Positions 10,377 to 20,802 are shown, counted from the stretch's first letter. The stretch: DNA of 41,062 nucleotides from Gammaproteobacteria bacterium (GCA_002714245.1 PAWX01000067.1:1-41062), one strand, 5' to 3'. Translations and numbers: made by a program. Notes: generated from the letters alone by a model not told the origin.

Positions 10377-12800
10377 GTGATAGGGCCCATCCGCTTTTTT
10401 ATCGGTCTTGGATTGACCACAGCTATTCTCGCAACGGCCGTGGTAATTGGTGGCTATGTTTACTTGAAGCCGGGTCTACCGGATGTTGAATCACTCCGTA
10501 CCGTAAAATTACAAACACCATTACAAATATTTACAGCCGACAAACAACTTATCGCGCAGTTCGGTGAAAAACATCGAGACCCAGTTAGTATCAATGAGGT
10601 CCCACTAGATCTTATTCGAGCATTCCTAGCAGCCGAAGATGACAATTTTAGAGATCACGTCGGTATTGACCCCTTTGGCCTCACTCGCGCGGCTTGGCAG
10701 CTAGTCTCTAGCGGCCAAATTCAATCAGGCGGCTCAACGATCACGATGCAGGTAGCCAAAAACTATTTTTTGACCCACGAACGAACCTTCGGCCGCAAAT
10801 TTCGTGAAATTCTGCTCGCTCTCGAAATTGAGAAAACACTTACCAAAGATGAAATCCTCGAACTCTATTTTAACGTGATTTTTCTTGGCCACCGAGCATA
10901 TGGCGTAAATGCTGCGGCACAAATTTATTACGGAAAAAACCTTGATGAATTGACTCTGGCACAGTCAGCAATGATCGCAGGGTTGCCGAAAGCTCCTTCA
11001 AAATATAATCCAGTCGCAAATCCGGAACGCGCTAAAGAACGTCGTGACTGGATTTTAAAACGCATGCTCAGTCTTAAGTTCATTGAAAAGTATGATTTTG
11101 AACTTGCAATCCAAGATCCCGTAACCGCGTCATTACATGGTGTTCACCTGGATCTAACCGCACCCTATGTCGCCGAAGAAGCCCGGAGGATTGCACTTGA
11201 GATCTTTGACGACCGCGCTTATACGGACGGCCTGCGTGTATTTACAACAATTCGCGGTGATTTCCAGAGATACGCCCAGAACGCTGTAATCCGTGGCCTG
11301 ATGGACTACGACCGACGTCATGGATGGCGAGGTGCCGAGCGGACACTTTCCGGAACTGTGCTGTTTGATTGGAAACGACAGCTAAAGAATGTTGACGAGA
11401 TTGGTCCGTTAAAGCCTGCCGTAGTTGTATCTGTCACCGAGAAAACAATCCGAGCCATTACCTCTGATGACCAATCGGTTACGATCGAAAAGGACGGATA
11501 TCGATGGGCACGTGAATACAAAAGCGTCAATTCTATCGGCCCGAGAATCAAAGATGCTCGGACCTTGGTAGCGCCCGGAGATCTTATTCGGGTATTAAGA
11601 GATGAGAGCATATGGTGGCTCGCACAAAAACCAGAGGTTGAGTCAGGGTTTGTGGCTCTAGATCCAAATACCGGTGCCATTCAGGCAATGATTGGTGGCT
11701 TCAACTATTTTGAGTCAAAATTCAATCGTGCAACTCAGGGCGGTCGTTTGGTCGGTTCAGGAATCAAACCTCTTATCTACACCGCTGCACTCGAATCGGG
11801 AATGACGCCTGCAACACTCATTAACGATGCGCCAGTTGTATTTGATCAGACGGAGGGGGCAACCGACTGGCGACCACAAAACTCCGGTGGCACATTTCTT
11901 GGACCAACACGACTTCGCACTGCCCTATACAGATCCCGCAACTTAGTGTCCGTTCGCCTTGTTCGAGAACTAGGTGTAAGCCGAATTATCGATATTGCTG
12001 AGCGTTTTGGGGTTGATGCCGCAAAACTTCCGAGAAATCTTTCCATCTCCCTGGGGACAGCATCTCTCACTCCGCTAGATATGGCGGAAATATATGCCAT
12101 TTTTGCCAACGGCGGGTTCCGAGTAAAAAATCATCTCATAGATCGTATCGAATCTGCAGACGGCGCTGTACTCTTCCAAACTAGGCCTGTCAGCATCTGT
12201 AAAATTGAATGTGATGGACGTCCTGTATCTGTTGATCTTGCCTTCGATAACCGAATCCGTCCCGTAAAGACGGATTTATTTGAAGCAGACTACACAAACA
12301 GGATCGCGCCAAGAGTGATTGACGAACGAATCCACTTCCTGATCAACGACATGTTGAAGGATGTCGTACAAAGAGGCACAGCAAAAAAAGCAAAATCTCT
12401 AAAGCGTTTTGACCTCGCAGGCAAAACAGGAACCACCAATGATCAAGTTGACGCGTGGTTCAATGGTTATCAAAAAGGAATCGTGGCATCTGTCTGGGTC
12501 GGTTTTGATCAACCGAAAACCTTGGGACGGTCAGAGTTCGGCGGTCGTGCCGCTCTCCCGATATGGATTGAGTTCATGAAACACGCGTTGAAGGACATTC
12601 AAGAGGATATGTCTCCACTACCAACTGGTGTTGTAGCTACCCGGATTGATCCAGAGACAGGGGCCAAAGCACGCACATCCCAAAAGGATACAATGCGTGA
12701 ATATTTCTTGCTGGAAAATCCCCCGAGGGAACCATTACCGGAAACAGTAATTCCGGCGAACGACGGTAAATCGATTCAAACACCGCAACAATTGTTTTAA
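10377..12800 (+). CDS. ponA: Penicillin-binding protein 1A (bifunctional glycosyltransferase/transpeptidase)
   Basis: This class A PBP polymerises and cross-links peptidoglycan at the inner membrane. Of 807 residues, about 8-30 form the single membrane anchor. The GT51 domain follows, with the catalytic Glu near 87 (AAEDDNFRDHVG), GGSTITMQ and the FGRKFREILLALEIE helix. An OB-like insertion precedes the transpeptidase domain, which has the active serine in SGIK (461-464), SRN in YRSRNLVS and KTGTT in AGKTGTTND. The start is GTG at 10377; an ATG just upstream runs into a stop. A GGA about 8 nt before it is a modest Shine-Dalgarno. The gene is divergent from aroK, and its TAA overlaps the stop of the nuclease gene on the other strand. 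Confidence 0.96.
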   Translation: MIGPIRFFIGLGLTTAILATAVVIGGYVYLKPGLPDVESLRTVKLQTPLQIFTADKQLIAQFGEKHRDPVSINEVPLDLIRAFLAAEDDNFRDHVGIDPFGLTRAAWQLVSSGQIQSGGSTITMQVAKNYFLTHERTFGRKFREILLALEIEKTLTKDEILELYFNVIFLGHRAYGVNAAAQIYYGKNLDELTLAQSAMIAGLPKAPSKYNPVANPERAKERRDWILKRMLSLKFIEKYDFELAIQDPVTASLHGVHLDLTAPYVAEEARRIALEIFDDRAYTDGLRVFTTIRGDFQRYAQNAVIRGLMDYDRRHGWRGAERTLSGTVLFDWKRQLKNVDEIGPLKPAVVVSVTEKTIRAITSDDQSVTIEKDGYRWAREYKSVNSIGPRIKDARTLVAPGDLIRVLRDESIWWLAQKPEVESGFVALDPNTGAIQAMIGGFNYFESKFNRATQGGRLVGSGIKPLIYTAALESGMTPATLINDAPVVFDQTEGATDWRPQNSGGTFLGPTRLRTALYRSRNLVSVRLVRELGVSRIIDIAERFGVDAAKLPRNLSISLGTASLTPLDMAEIYAIFANGGFRVKNHLIDRIESADGAVLFQTRPVSICKIECDGRPVSVDLAFDNRIRPVKTDLFEADYTNRIAPRVIDERIHFLINDMLKDVVQRGTAKKAKSLKRFDLAGKTGTTNDQVDAWFNGYQKGIVASVWVGFDQPKTLGRSEFGGRAALPIWIEFMKHALKDIQEDMSPLPTGVVATRIDPETGAKARTSQKDTMREYFLLENPPREPLPETVIPANDGKSIQTPQQLF

Positions 12801-13549
12801 AACACACGGACCCTATTGGTCATATCCTTTAACTTTAGGGTCCACGGAGCATCGTTTTGCACCCACTGCGGAGATCTAGAAACCCATCCTCGGACCTCAA
12901 AACGGACTCCGATATGCACATTTGGGTCTGCCTTAGGCAAAAGAACACGCAGGCGACTGTCCAATATAAAGGACTTAGAATCGATGATCTTGGTCACACT
13001 ACCCACTCCAAATCGAAAACCATTTTTGTCCATTGCTTGTATGCGCTCTGGCAACTGACCAAGCGACCAAAAACCTTTCCTTGCCTTACGAGCAGCCCAT
13101 TCAATAGAAGACAAGCAACTTACCAATTTATTTTGGGGCGGGACTGATACCACCAAAGCGAGACCCTCGGAAACCAGTAATTCGCCAAGATACTTATCAT
13201 CCAACCATAAATTACCTAGCAATCGACCATATCGATCCACAGCTGCCGGCCATGGTGCGAGGCGAACTTTTTTTCTTGATAACCACTTTGTAACCTTTCG
13301 CTTAGCCTCTCGCGCGGATCGACCTTTCCAACCCGAATCGTTAAGTTCGAAAGAATTGAATCCGGTTAAACGAACGCGAGATCCGTCGTCAAAAACGACG
13401 GTATCCCCGTCAATGACCCGATTGATCCCAAATTCAGGGGACAACCCTTTTGGGGTTGGACACGGCTCGGCAAAAACAACGCTCGAGAACGCAAGGGTCA
13501 CAAAAAAAGTCCCCTTAACACTTGTTTTAGTTCGAAATAGCGCGTCCAC
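12797..13549 (-). CDS. Secreted staphylococcal-nuclease-like (thermonuclease) protein
   Basis: The protein shows an SNase fold signature: [26 protein letters not shown], then [12 protein letters not shown] and a C-terminal [10 protein letters not shown]. An N-terminal hydrophobic segment ending VVFA|EP looks like a signal peptide, so the product is probably exported. The usual metal-binding Asp of RLxGIDxPE is Asn here (GFNSFEL), which may weaken activity. About 70 further residues resemble an OB-type domain. The track start (13639) runs far into rpmE. Candidate starts are GTG 13549 (keeps a charged n-region, no clear Shine-Dalgarno) and GTG 13501 (AAGGGGA 8 nt upstream, but a very short leader); I prefer 13549 weakly. 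A nuclease gene beside rpmE is also known in Pseudomonas. Confidence 0.8.
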   Translation of the reverse strand: MDALFRTKTSVKGTFFVTLAFSSVVFAEPCPTPKGLSPEFGINRVIDGDTVVFDDGSRVRLTGFNSFELNDSGWKGRSAREAKRKVTKWLSRKKVRLAPWPAAVDRYGRLLGNLWLDDKYLGELLVSEGLALVVSVPPQNKLVSCLSSIEWAARKARKGFWSLGQLPERIQAMDKNGFRFGVGSVTKIIDSKSFILDSRLRVLLPKADPNVHIGVRFEVRGWVSRSPQWVQNDAPWTLKLKDMTNRVRVF

Positions 13550-13742
13550 CAAAGCGCTTATTGAAGCGGTCAATACGACCTCCGGTGTCGAGTACCTTCT
13601 GTTTCCCGGTGTAAAAGGGGTGACACTCTTGGCATACATCTACGGTAAAGTCCTCGCCCTTTGTTGAGCGCGTCTCGTAAACCGCCCCGCATGAGCAAGT
13701 GACCTTCACGTCTGAATACGCTGGATGAATATCAGCTCTCAT
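13527..13742 (-). CDS. rpmE: Ribosomal protein L31 (zinc-binding form)
   Basis: A 71-aa large-subunit ribosomal protein. The zinc ligands of the C+ type are all present: Cys16, Cys18, Cys37 and Cys40 ([25 protein letters not shown]). The start is the ATG at 13742, with GAGGA 8 nt upstream and the family start MRADIHPAY; the longer track ORF is spurious upstream. A zinc-dependent L31 is often replaced by a zinc-free paralogue under zinc limitation, but no Zur site or paralogue is seen here. It is divergent from priA, with 113 bp between. Confidence 0.97.
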   Translation of the reverse strand: MRADIHPAYSDVKVTCSCGAVYETRSTKGEDFTVDVCQECHPFYTGKQKVLDTGGRIDRFNKRFGGRAISN

Positions 13743-13855
13743 CTGTTTTATCCTCTGTATACTCGATGCCGCCTCCCCAACCGCCCTGCGCGTTAGGCAC
13801 CGCATCAATAGTGGGCGGCGCATGTTATCAAAAATTAAGGCGATCAAGGAAGCCT

Positions 13856-15817
13856 ATGCCACGCTTTTTCATCAAAGTTTTTGTTCCCGGTCCTTTTTTC
13901 GAGCCGCTCATTTATGCGTCGGAGACCCCAATCAATGCGGGTGTGCGGGTCCGAGTAGCGCTTGGATCTCGTGAAATTATAGGAATAACCGCAGGCAAAA
14001 CCGAAAAACCCAAGACCCTAAAAATCATAAAACCCATTTTGTCTGCCATTGATGCACATTCAATTATCAGTGAGGAACAACAGGCTTTAGTTCAATTTGC
14101 GTCGGACTATTATAACGCCCCACTGGGAGATTTTTTATTATCCAGTCTCCCGGCACCGATTCGAAAGGGAAGACCAATGCCCACAGCAAAGACAGAATCG
14201 GGGCTCGCACGACCTTGCGCTCATCAAATAACCAACGACCAATCCAAGGCCATTCAATCCGTTGATGAGGCTTATCAAAGCTTTCAATGCTTCCTTCTGC
14301 AAGGGGTCACAGGAAGTGGTAAAACGCAAATCTTTTCTGAATTGATTCATAGGACAATCGCACGAAAACGGCAGGTCTTATTGCTTGTTCCCGAGATCGG
14401 ACTTACCGGTCAAATGGTTGAACGAATTCGGGAGCAACTGGATGGTCAGCTTGCTGTGTCTCATTCTGGCCTTGCCGACGGAGCAAGGGCCAGCGCCTTC
14501 GTGGCGGCCTCAGATGGTCTTGCTGACGTAGTAATTGGGACACGATCTACGCTTTTTACCCCGATGCCTCGCCTAGGTTTGATTCTGATTGACGAAGAAC
14601 ACGATGGTGCTTACAAAAATCAGGAGGGATGCCGATATTCAGCTAGAGATCTAGCGGTTGTTAGGGCCCAACAACGTGGTATCCCTGTGGTGTTATCTTC
14701 GGCAACACCGTCACTGGAGACTTGGCATAGAGCAGAGCTTGGAAAATACAAACGACTGCAGTTATCTTCTCGCCCAAGCAAAAGACCCGCGCCATTGATT
14801 CGTCTTATTGATGCGCGTCAAGACAAACCAAGAGATGGATTAACTGGCGCATCACGCCGGGCAATTCGGCAAACGGTTGATTGCGGGCGACAAGTTCTGG
14901 TTTTCTTGAATCGTCGCGGGTACTCGCCCATCTTAATGTGCACGGACTGTGGTTGGACACCGGGGTGTAAACATTGCGACGGGAGGCCCACATTGCATAA
15001 ACAACCAGATTGTCTGTGGTGCCATCACTGCGATCACCGTTTAAAAAAGCCTAATGTATGCCCGGAGTGCGCTGGTACAAATTTACTAGCTATTGGTCAG
15101 GGAACCGAGCGCCTCGAGGAAGCGCTATCTGCATCATTTTCTGATATCCCCATTATTCGTTTTGATCGCGATACCACAACACGTAGACGCGCCTTTCAAA
15201 GGCTACTGGAGCCAGTTATAAACGGCGACCCCTGCATCATGGTTGGGACTCAAATGCTCGCCAAAGGCCATGACTTTAAGAAACTTTCAACAGTCATTGT
15301 GGCTGACGCGGATCAGGGGCTATACAACGCAGATTTCCGATCCGTTGAACACTTCGTTCAACTTCTCACGCAGGTTGCTGGTCGAGCTGGACGACACGAG
15401 GATCGTGGCCAAGTACTAATCCAGACACACCAGCCGGATTCAGACTGGATTACACGTATGCTTACGCAAGATTATGACCAGATTGCAAATGCAATGATTG
15501 CTGAGCGCGCGCTATTTAACTGGCCGCCAAGCTCTCACTTGGCTTTGATTACCGCTCGGGCTTTGGCACCTTCCCCCGTTTTTAGTGCCCTTGGTGATAT
15601 CGCCCAACAGATCCAAGCGTTGAATAGCCCGGTCAAGATCTTAGGACCAGCTCCCGCTCCGATGGAACGCCGTAATCGCCAATATCACGGACAATTGCTA
15701 ATCCTTGGCAAACGTTCAGTGGTTCAGTGGGTTTTGAAAGCAACCGGCCCATGGGCTTATAAGAAGTATGGAAAAGTATTGATTCAGCTAGATGTCGACC
15801 CCCGTAATCTTTGGTGA
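13856..15817 (+). CDS. priA: Primosomal protein N' (replication restart helicase PriA), short form
   Basis: PriA recognises stalled forks and reloads the replisome. The ATG at 13856 has AAGGA about 6 nt upstream and starts the conserved MPRFFIKVFVPGPF; the track's 30 extra residues are not conserved. The 653-aa product has a 3'-DNA-binding domain (about 1-100), Walker A GVTGSGKTQ (150-158), DEEH box, eight zinc cysteines in four CxxC pairs (CTDC, CKHC, CLWC plus CHHC region, CPEC) and GQGTERLEE with FDRDTT. E. coli PriA is 732 aa. The shortfall lies between residues about 105 and 128, where the winged-helix domain should be. Followed by argS after 33 nt. Confidence 0.93.
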   Translation: MPRFFIKVFVPGPFFEPLIYASETPINAGVRVRVALGSREIIGITAGKTEKPKTLKIIKPILSAIDAHSIISEEQQALVQFASDYYNAPLGDFLLSSLPAPIRKGRPMPTAKTESGLARPCAHQITNDQSKAIQSVDEAYQSFQCFLLQGVTGSGKTQIFSELIHRTIARKRQVLLLVPEIGLTGQMVERIREQLDGQLAVSHSGLADGARASAFVAASDGLADVVIGTRSTLFTPMPRLGLILIDEEHDGAYKNQEGCRYSARDLAVVRAQQRGIPVVLSSATPSLETWHRAELGKYKRLQLSSRPSKRPAPLIRLIDARQDKPRDGLTGASRRAIRQTVDCGRQVLVFLNRRGYSPILMCTDCGWTPGCKHCDGRPTLHKQPDCLWCHHCDHRLKKPNVCPECAGTNLLAIGQGTERLEEALSASFSDIPIIRFDRDTTTRRRAFQRLLEPVINGDPCIMVGTQMLAKGHDFKKLSTVIVADADQGLYNADFRSVEHFVQLLTQVAGRAGRHEDRGQVLIQTHQPDSDWITRMLTQDYDQIANAMIAERALFNWPPSSHLALITARALAPSPVFSALGDIAQQIQALNSPVKILGPAPAPMERRNRQYHGQLLILGKRSVVQWVLKATGPWAYKKYGKVLIQLDVDPRNLW

Positions 15818-15850
15818 TGCTACACTCGCGCCCTCAACCGGAGAGACATT

Positions 15851-17593
15851 ATGAAGGACGCTGTCGCTGCGCTATTCGAACAAGCGCTCGATCAACTCAT
15901 CGACGAAGACATCATTCAGGCAACTGATCGGAGGGTTGTGCAGATTGAAAATACTCGCGATCCTGCGCATGGGGATTTGGCAACAAATGTTGCCATGATG
16001 CACGCCAAAGCTGCTCAAATGGCCCCGCGCGAAATGGCCGAAGTTATCATCGATAAGTTACCTCCATCCAAGATGATCCGTTACATAGAAATTGCAGGTC
16101 CTGGATTTATTAATCTGTGCCTAGCGCAAGAGATCGCTTTCGAACCGGTAATCAATTGTCTCGAGCATAATGAACATTTCGGACATCATGGTCACACCAA
16201 CGAGCGGATTCAGGTTGAATATGTATCAGCCAATCCAACGGGTCCCTTGCATGTCGGCCATGGCCGAGGAGCCGCATATGGTGCCACGCTTGTGAACCTA
16301 CTGAGTGCTCGTGGACATGATGTGGAAGCAGAATATTATGTCAATGACGCAGGTCGTCAGATGGACATTCTAGCGGTGAGTGTTTTTTTACGATACCTGG
16401 AAAAGACCGGCCAGTGCGTTAGTTTTCCATCAGCAGGCTACCGAGGTGATTACATCTCAGACCTCGGCGAGAGGCTGTTACGGAAATCAAGCATTTCATC
16501 AAAAATTAAGTTTAATGAACTACTAAAAAATGTAATAGCCGACTCAGAAGAAAAAAAAGACGCACACATTGATGGACTCATTCAGAATAGCAAGCAGTGC
16601 CTAGGCGGAGAATGGTGGCAGCCATTCGATCTTGCGCTCTCAGCAATTCTTTCTGACATCAAAGAGGATCTGTCTGAGTTTGGTGCAAACTTCGATCAGT
16701 GGTTCAGTGAAAAGTCACTTGTGAGCTCAGGTGAGATAAATATGGTAATCGCAAAACTCGAGGACCGTGGACATCTTTATGAGAACGCTGGTGCTTTATG
16801 GTTTAGGTCCACCGACTTTGGCGATGACAAAGACCGTGTAGTTCGCAGAGAGAATGGCGAGACCACCTATTTTACAAGCGATATCGCTTATATTGCCAAC
16901 AAATTGTCACGCGGATTTGACCGAATTATTTATGTCTGGGGCGCTGACCACCACGGGTATATAGTGCGAATCAAGGCGGCTGCCCAAGCACTTGGGTTTG
17001 ATCCAGGGCGACTGACTATCCGCTTGGTTCAATTTGCGAATTTGTATAAAGATGGCGAACGCCTGCAGATGTCGACCCGCTCAGGTTCTTTTGTGACCTT
17101 AAGGGAACTAAGAGAGGATATCGGTCGCGATGCCTGCCGCTACTTTTATGTGATGCGTAAGGCAGATCAACACCTTGATTTCGATTTATCACTAGCTACC
17201 AGCCAGTCGAAAGATAACCCGGTTTATTACGTGCAGTACGCTCACGCCCGGATATGTCGAGTATTTGAAGGCATTAATGACACACCATTTGATCAAAATC
17301 GTGGCATAAATAACTTGGCAGATTTAACAACCCAAGAAGAGCTAGATTTAGCGACCACTATTGGTCGATTCCCTGAGGTAATTAAAAGGGCAGCAGATGG
17401 TTTGGAGGCCCACCTTGTTTGTTATTACCTGCAGGATTTAGCGGCTGATTTTCATAGATGGTACAACGGTAGCCGGCTGTTAGTAGAAACATTGGAGACC
17501 AGAGATGCAAGACTTGCACTTGCAAAGGCCGTACAGATTGTCATTCGGAATGGACTTTCTTTGCTTGGTGTCAGTGCTCCGAGATCGATGTAA
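15851..17593 (+). CDS. argS: Arginyl-tRNA synthetase
   Basis: A class I aminoacyl-tRNA synthetase that charges tRNA-Arg. The 580-aa product has the family's N-terminal Add-1 domain, the HIGH-type motif in NPTGPLHVGHGRGAAYG, the KMSK counterpart in QMSTRSG and a C-terminal helical anticodon-binding domain. The ATG at 15851 is preceded by GGAGAG at a suitable distance. Its TAA shares a base with the ATG of the SPOR gene (TAATG), so the two are coupled. Confidence 0.97.
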   Translation: MKDAVAALFEQALDQLIDEDIIQATDRRVVQIENTRDPAHGDLATNVAMMHAKAAQMAPREMAEVIIDKLPPSKMIRYIEIAGPGFINLCLAQEIAFEPVINCLEHNEHFGHHGHTNERIQVEYVSANPTGPLHVGHGRGAAYGATLVNLLSARGHDVEAEYYVNDAGRQMDILAVSVFLRYLEKTGQCVSFPSAGYRGDYISDLGERLLRKSSISSKIKFNELLKNVIADSEEKKDAHIDGLIQNSKQCLGGEWWQPFDLALSAILSDIKEDLSEFGANFDQWFSEKSLVSSGEINMVIAKLEDRGHLYENAGALWFRSTDFGDDKDRVVRRENGETTYFTSDIAYIANKLSRGFDRIIYVWGADHHGYIVRIKAAAQALGFDPGRLTIRLVQFANLYKDGERLQMSTRSGSFVTLRELREDIGRDACRYFYVMRKADQHLDFDLSLATSQSKDNPVYYVQYAHARICRVFEGINDTPFDQNRGINNLADLTTQEELDLATTIGRFPEVIKRAADGLEAHLVCYYLQDLAADFHRWYNGSRLLVETLETRDARLALAKAVQIVIRNGLSLLGVSAPRSM

Positions 17594-18186
17594 TGCGTGA
17601 TTACTCCACGCAAGCATCAAGACATCGAAGAACTGAAAAAAAAGGTCCAAGTGCTGCTATTGGGGTTACGTTAAGCATTATTTTGCTTGGCATCGTCGTT
17701 GTGATTCTCATTTGGTTGAACCAAAATGCAAAGGACATAGAAATGACAGATACGCCTCAACCGACACTGTCTGAACCAACAAATCAGACATCCTCATCCA
17801 ACACCTCTACTGCAACAGAAAGGGCCCTCACAATTGAACAAGAGATTCCAGAAGCGCCTGAGAACTTTTATACCTTTTATAAGTTGTTGATCTCTGGTGA
17901 AGTCCCCATTGATCTCGAAGAAGGAAAGGCAAGCGATGAGGCCGTCGCTGAGAAGTTAAAGAGTACGATTATTCAAATCGCCTCATTCAGAAACGCAGAG
18001 GCAGCAGAGGACGCCCGGGTTACACTACTGTTTTTAGACCTTAGAGCACGAGTGATCCCACCAAGTCCAACCAACGGCGGATGGTATCGACTGGTACTTG
18101 GGCCGTTCAAAACTATTCGCGATATGCAAGCGACAGTCGATACGTTGACAAAAAATGGTTATAACCCGCTTGAGCGAAAGGAATAA
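17593..18186 (+). CDS. SPOR-domain membrane protein (FtsN-like)
   Basis: The 197-aa protein has a short basic cytoplasmic tail, one membrane segment (about residues 24-43, [19 protein letters not shown]), a Thr/Ser-rich linker and a C-terminal SPOR domain from about 122 ([18 protein letters not shown], then [13 protein letters not shown]). SPOR domains bind denuded glycan strands at the septum, so a role in cell division like FtsN is likely but not shown. Relatives carry a SPOR gene at exactly this place, between argS and hslV. Because the DamX-like protein of this window has lost its SPOR domain, this is the only SPOR protein seen here. Confidence 0.85.
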   Translation: MRDYSTQASRHRRTEKKGPSAAIGVTLSIILLGIVVVILIWLNQNAKDIEMTDTPQPTLSEPTNQTSSSNTSTATERALTIEQEIPEAPENFYTFYKLLISGEVPIDLEEGKASDEAVAEKLKSTIIQIASFRNAEAAEDARVTLLFLDLRARVIPPSPTNGGWYRLVLGPFKTIRDMQATVDTLTKNGYNPLERKE

Positions 18187-18188
18187 AT

Positions 18189-18737
18189 ATGGAGCAATTT
18201 CACGGGACAACGATTGTCTCAGTCCGACGAGGTGATCAGGTCTGCATCGGTGGTGATGGACAAGTTACCTTAGGCAATACCGTGATGAAAGGTAATGCTC
18301 GGAAAGTAAGACGTCTTTATCACAATCAGGTTCTTGCTGGTTTTGCTGGCGGCACTGCCGATGCCTTCACTCTATTTGAACGCTTTGATGCAAAGCTTGA
18401 AAAGCATCAAGGCAATCTAACTAGAGCAGCGGTGGAACTGGCAAAAGACTGGCGACAAGACCGCATATTGCGAAGACTAGAGGCAATTCTAGCGGTTGCA
18501 GATACCGAAACATCTCTGATCATCACCGGCAACGGAGATGTCATGGAGCCAGAAAATGGAATTATTGCCGTCGGATCGGGAGGGCCATTTGCGCAAGCCG
18601 CAGCGCTTGCGCTTCTCCGAAATACTAAACTTCCGGCACGTGCGATTATCGAAGAGGCACTGAAAGCCGCTGGCGAGATTTGCATATATACAAATAGTAA
18701 TTTTACTATCGATGAACTGAATACAACCCATGACTGA
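18189..18737 (+). CDS. hslV: ATP-dependent protease subunit HslV
   Basis: The proteasome-like peptidase of the HslUV complex, a cytoplasmic dodecamer. The 182-aa product begins [14 protein letters not shown]; the six-residue propeptide is removed to expose the catalytic Thr. [14 protein letters not shown] and the [13 protein letters not shown] run are typical. AAAGGA lies 6 nt upstream of the ATG. It overlaps hslU by 8 nt, the usual arrangement. Heat-shock promotion is known for the family, but no sigma-32 promoter is visible directly upstream and the gene probably belongs to the argS transcript. Confidence 0.97.
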   Translation: MEQFHGTTIVSVRRGDQVCIGGDGQVTLGNTVMKGNARKVRRLYHNQVLAGFAGGTADAFTLFERFDAKLEKHQGNLTRAAVELAKDWRQDRILRRLEAILAVADTETSLIITGNGDVMEPENGIIAVGSGGPFAQAAALALLRNTKLPARAIIEEALKAAGEICIYTNSNFTIDELNTTHD

Positions 18738-20052
18738 CCTTTCGCCACAAGAAATCGTATCGCAGCTTGATCGGCACATTATTGGTCAAGCTGATGCCAA
18801 ACGTGCTGTAGCAATTGCCTTGCGCAACCGTTGGCGTCGCATGCAGCTCTCATCAGAATTAGCCAAAGAAGTCACACCAAAAAATATCCTGATGATTGGC
18901 CCTACTGGTGTAGGTAAAACCGAAATAGCGAGACGACTAGCCCGGCTTGCTGAGGCTCCATTTATTAAGATCGAAGCAACAAAATTCACCGAAGTCGGCT
19001 ACGTGGGCCGCGATGTTGAATCAATTATTCGTGATCTCACAGGCGTTGCGATTAAAGATGAACGCGAACGTCTTTTGGTTAATGTCCGTGATCGGGCGGA
19101 AGATCGTGCCGAGGAGCGGATCCTCGACATTTTACTTCCGCCCCCGAGAGGCGATCAGCCAATTCAATCTGATAACAGTGGCGCTCGTCAGGTCTTTCGA
19201 AAGAAATTACGAGAAGGTGAGTTGGATAATAAAGAAATTGAAATCGATGTTAGAGCATCAGGCGTAGGCGTTGATATCTTAACACCTCCAGGTATGGAAG
19301 ACATGGCAAGCCAACTACAAGACATGTTTTCCAAATTCGGTCAGGACAATACGAAACGACGGAAACTGCTAATACAGGACGCATTCAAGATTATCGTTGA
19401 TGAGGAAGCGGCCCGCTTAATCTCTGACGATGATGTCAAGTCAACGGCTATAGCCAACGTTGAAGGCCGCGGCATCGTCTTTTTAGATGAGATTGATAAG
19501 GTATGTCGCCGTGAAAACACCCAAGGTGCAGATATTAGTCGCGAAGGCGTTCAACGTGACCTGCTTCCCTTGATCGAAGGTACAACAGTGCAAACCAAAT
19601 TTGGATCTGTCAAAACCGATCACATTTTGTTTATCGCCTCTGGGGCATTTCATTTGTCTAAGCCATCAGATCTTGTTCCGGAATTGCAGGGTCGGCTGCC
19701 TATCCGTGTTGAACTCGATGCACTGAAGCCTGATGACTTCGCCCGCATTCTCACTGAGCCAGATCATTCTCTTGTGACGCAGTACAAAGCACTACTACAA
19801 ACGGACGGTATTACTATTGAATTCGCAGATAGCAGTATTGACGCGATCGCAGAAATTGCCGCTCGCGTGAACGAGAAGACCGAGAATATAGGGGCTAGGC
19901 GTTTGCATACTCTGGTTGAGCGGGTTCTAGAGGATTTGTTATTCCAAACTGGGCAAATAGCCACTGAACCAGTCACAATCGACCGAAACTATGTCGAGTC
20001 GCGCCTGACAGAACTTAGTCAAGATGAAGATTTGTCACAGTTCATCCTATGA
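18730..20052 (+). CDS. hslU: HslU ATPase/unfoldase subunit
   Basis: An AAA+ ring ATPase that unfolds substrates and feeds them to HslV. The 440-aa product has Walker [10 protein letters not shown] (about 57-65), the pore motif GYVGRD, a variable I domain (about 110-240), Walker B IVFLDEID and the C-terminal sensor region [16 protein letters not shown]. The C-terminus ends FIL, similar to the tail that docks into HslV. The length is standard. The start overlaps the end of hslV. Confidence 0.97.
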   Translation: MTDLSPQEIVSQLDRHIIGQADAKRAVAIALRNRWRRMQLSSELAKEVTPKNILMIGPTGVGKTEIARRLARLAEAPFIKIEATKFTEVGYVGRDVESIIRDLTGVAIKDERERLLVNVRDRAEDRAEERILDILLPPPRGDQPIQSDNSGARQVFRKKLREGELDNKEIEIDVRASGVGVDILTPPGMEDMASQLQDMFSKFGQDNTKRRKLLIQDAFKIIVDEEAARLISDDDVKSTAIANVEGRGIVFLDEIDKVCRRENTQGADISREGVQRDLLPLIEGTTVQTKFGSVKTDHILFIASGAFHLSKPSDLVPELQGRLPIRVELDALKPDDFARILTEPDHSLVTQYKALLQTDGITIEFADSSIDAIAEIAARVNEKTENIGARRLHTLVERVLEDLLFQTGQIATEPVTIDRNYVESRLTELSQDEDLSQFIL

Positions 20053-20058
20053 GGTGAT

Positions 20059-20802
20059 ATGAAAAAAACCACACATTTCGGATTCAAAGAAGTCCCCATT
20101 AAGGAAAAGACATATCGCGTTCGGAAAGTCTTCAATAGCGTCGCGACGCGTTACGATCTGATGAATGACTTAATGTCTGCTGGCCTTCATCGCATTTGGA
20201 AGCGCGTAGCCATCGAGACAATCGCAATTCGACCTGGAATGCAGATTCTTGATTTGGCGTCAGGTACCGGTGATTTAGCGCGTGGAATGTCGCGCCGAGC
20301 TGGCTCTGAAGGCCATGTCGTCATCACCGATATCAATGAGCGGATGCTCCACGTCGGTAGGAATAAATGTATCGATAATGGAAAGCTGAAGGGTCTGAGT
20401 TGGTGCCAATGTGACGCAGAAACACTGCCATATCCGAATGAAGCATTTGATAGAGTGACGATCGGATTCGGTCTTCGAAATGTCACTGATAAAGATGCAG
20501 CCCTCCGCGAGATGCATCGGATTCTAAAGCCAACTGGCAAAGCATTGGTTCTCGAATTTTCAAAACCAGTCTCCTCATCACTCTCTCAAATTTACGACAT
20601 CTACAGTTTTTCGGTGCTCCCAGCAATGGGCCATTTCGTCGCGCAGGACAAAGAATCATATCAATACTTGGCCGAATCAATTCGAAAACACCCCGATCAA
20701 GATACGCTCGCAGAAATGATGAGAGAAGCCGATTTTGGGTCTGTTACTTACACAAATTTAACCGGAGGCATTGTCGCGATTCATACCGGGGTAAAAGCAT
20801 GA
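20059..20802 (+). CDS. ubiE: Ubiquinone/menaquinone C-methyltransferase
   Basis: UbiE is an S-adenosylmethionine-dependent methyltransferase acting on the quinone ring in ubiquinone (and, where present, menaquinone) synthesis. The 247-aa product has the SAM-binding LDLASGTGDLA, the post-I and motif II region, and the family signature GFGLRNVTD and VLEFSKP. AGGTGA lies just before the ATG. The TGA overlaps the ATG of ubiJ (ATGA). The ubiE-ubiJ-ubiB order is the conserved gammaproteobacterial set. Confidence 0.97.
   Translation: MKKTTHFGFKEVPIKEKTYRVRKVFNSVATRYDLMNDLMSAGLHRIWKRVAIETIAIRPGMQILDLASGTGDLARGMSRRAGSEGHVVITDINERMLHVGRNKCIDNGKLKGLSWCQCDAETLPYPNEAFDRVTIGFGLRNVTDKDAALREMHRILKPTGKALVLEFSKPVSSSLSQIYDIYSFSVLPAMGHFVAQDKESYQYLAESIRKHPDQDTLAEMMREADFGSVTYTNLTGGIVAIHTGVKA

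Noticed and set aside
11318-11680. Minus-strand ORF of 120 aa within ponA
   Set aside because: Shadow of a conserved coding frame; composition is Ser/Arg-rich as expected for antisense frames.
13501-13639. Long N-terminal extension of the nuclease gene across rpmE
   Set aside because: It would be coded almost wholly within the conserved rpmE frame and adds no family-like sequence.
18407-18779. Minus-strand ORFs of 113 and 96 aa over hslV
   Set aside because: Both overlap the fully conserved hslV frame and lack any start signal.
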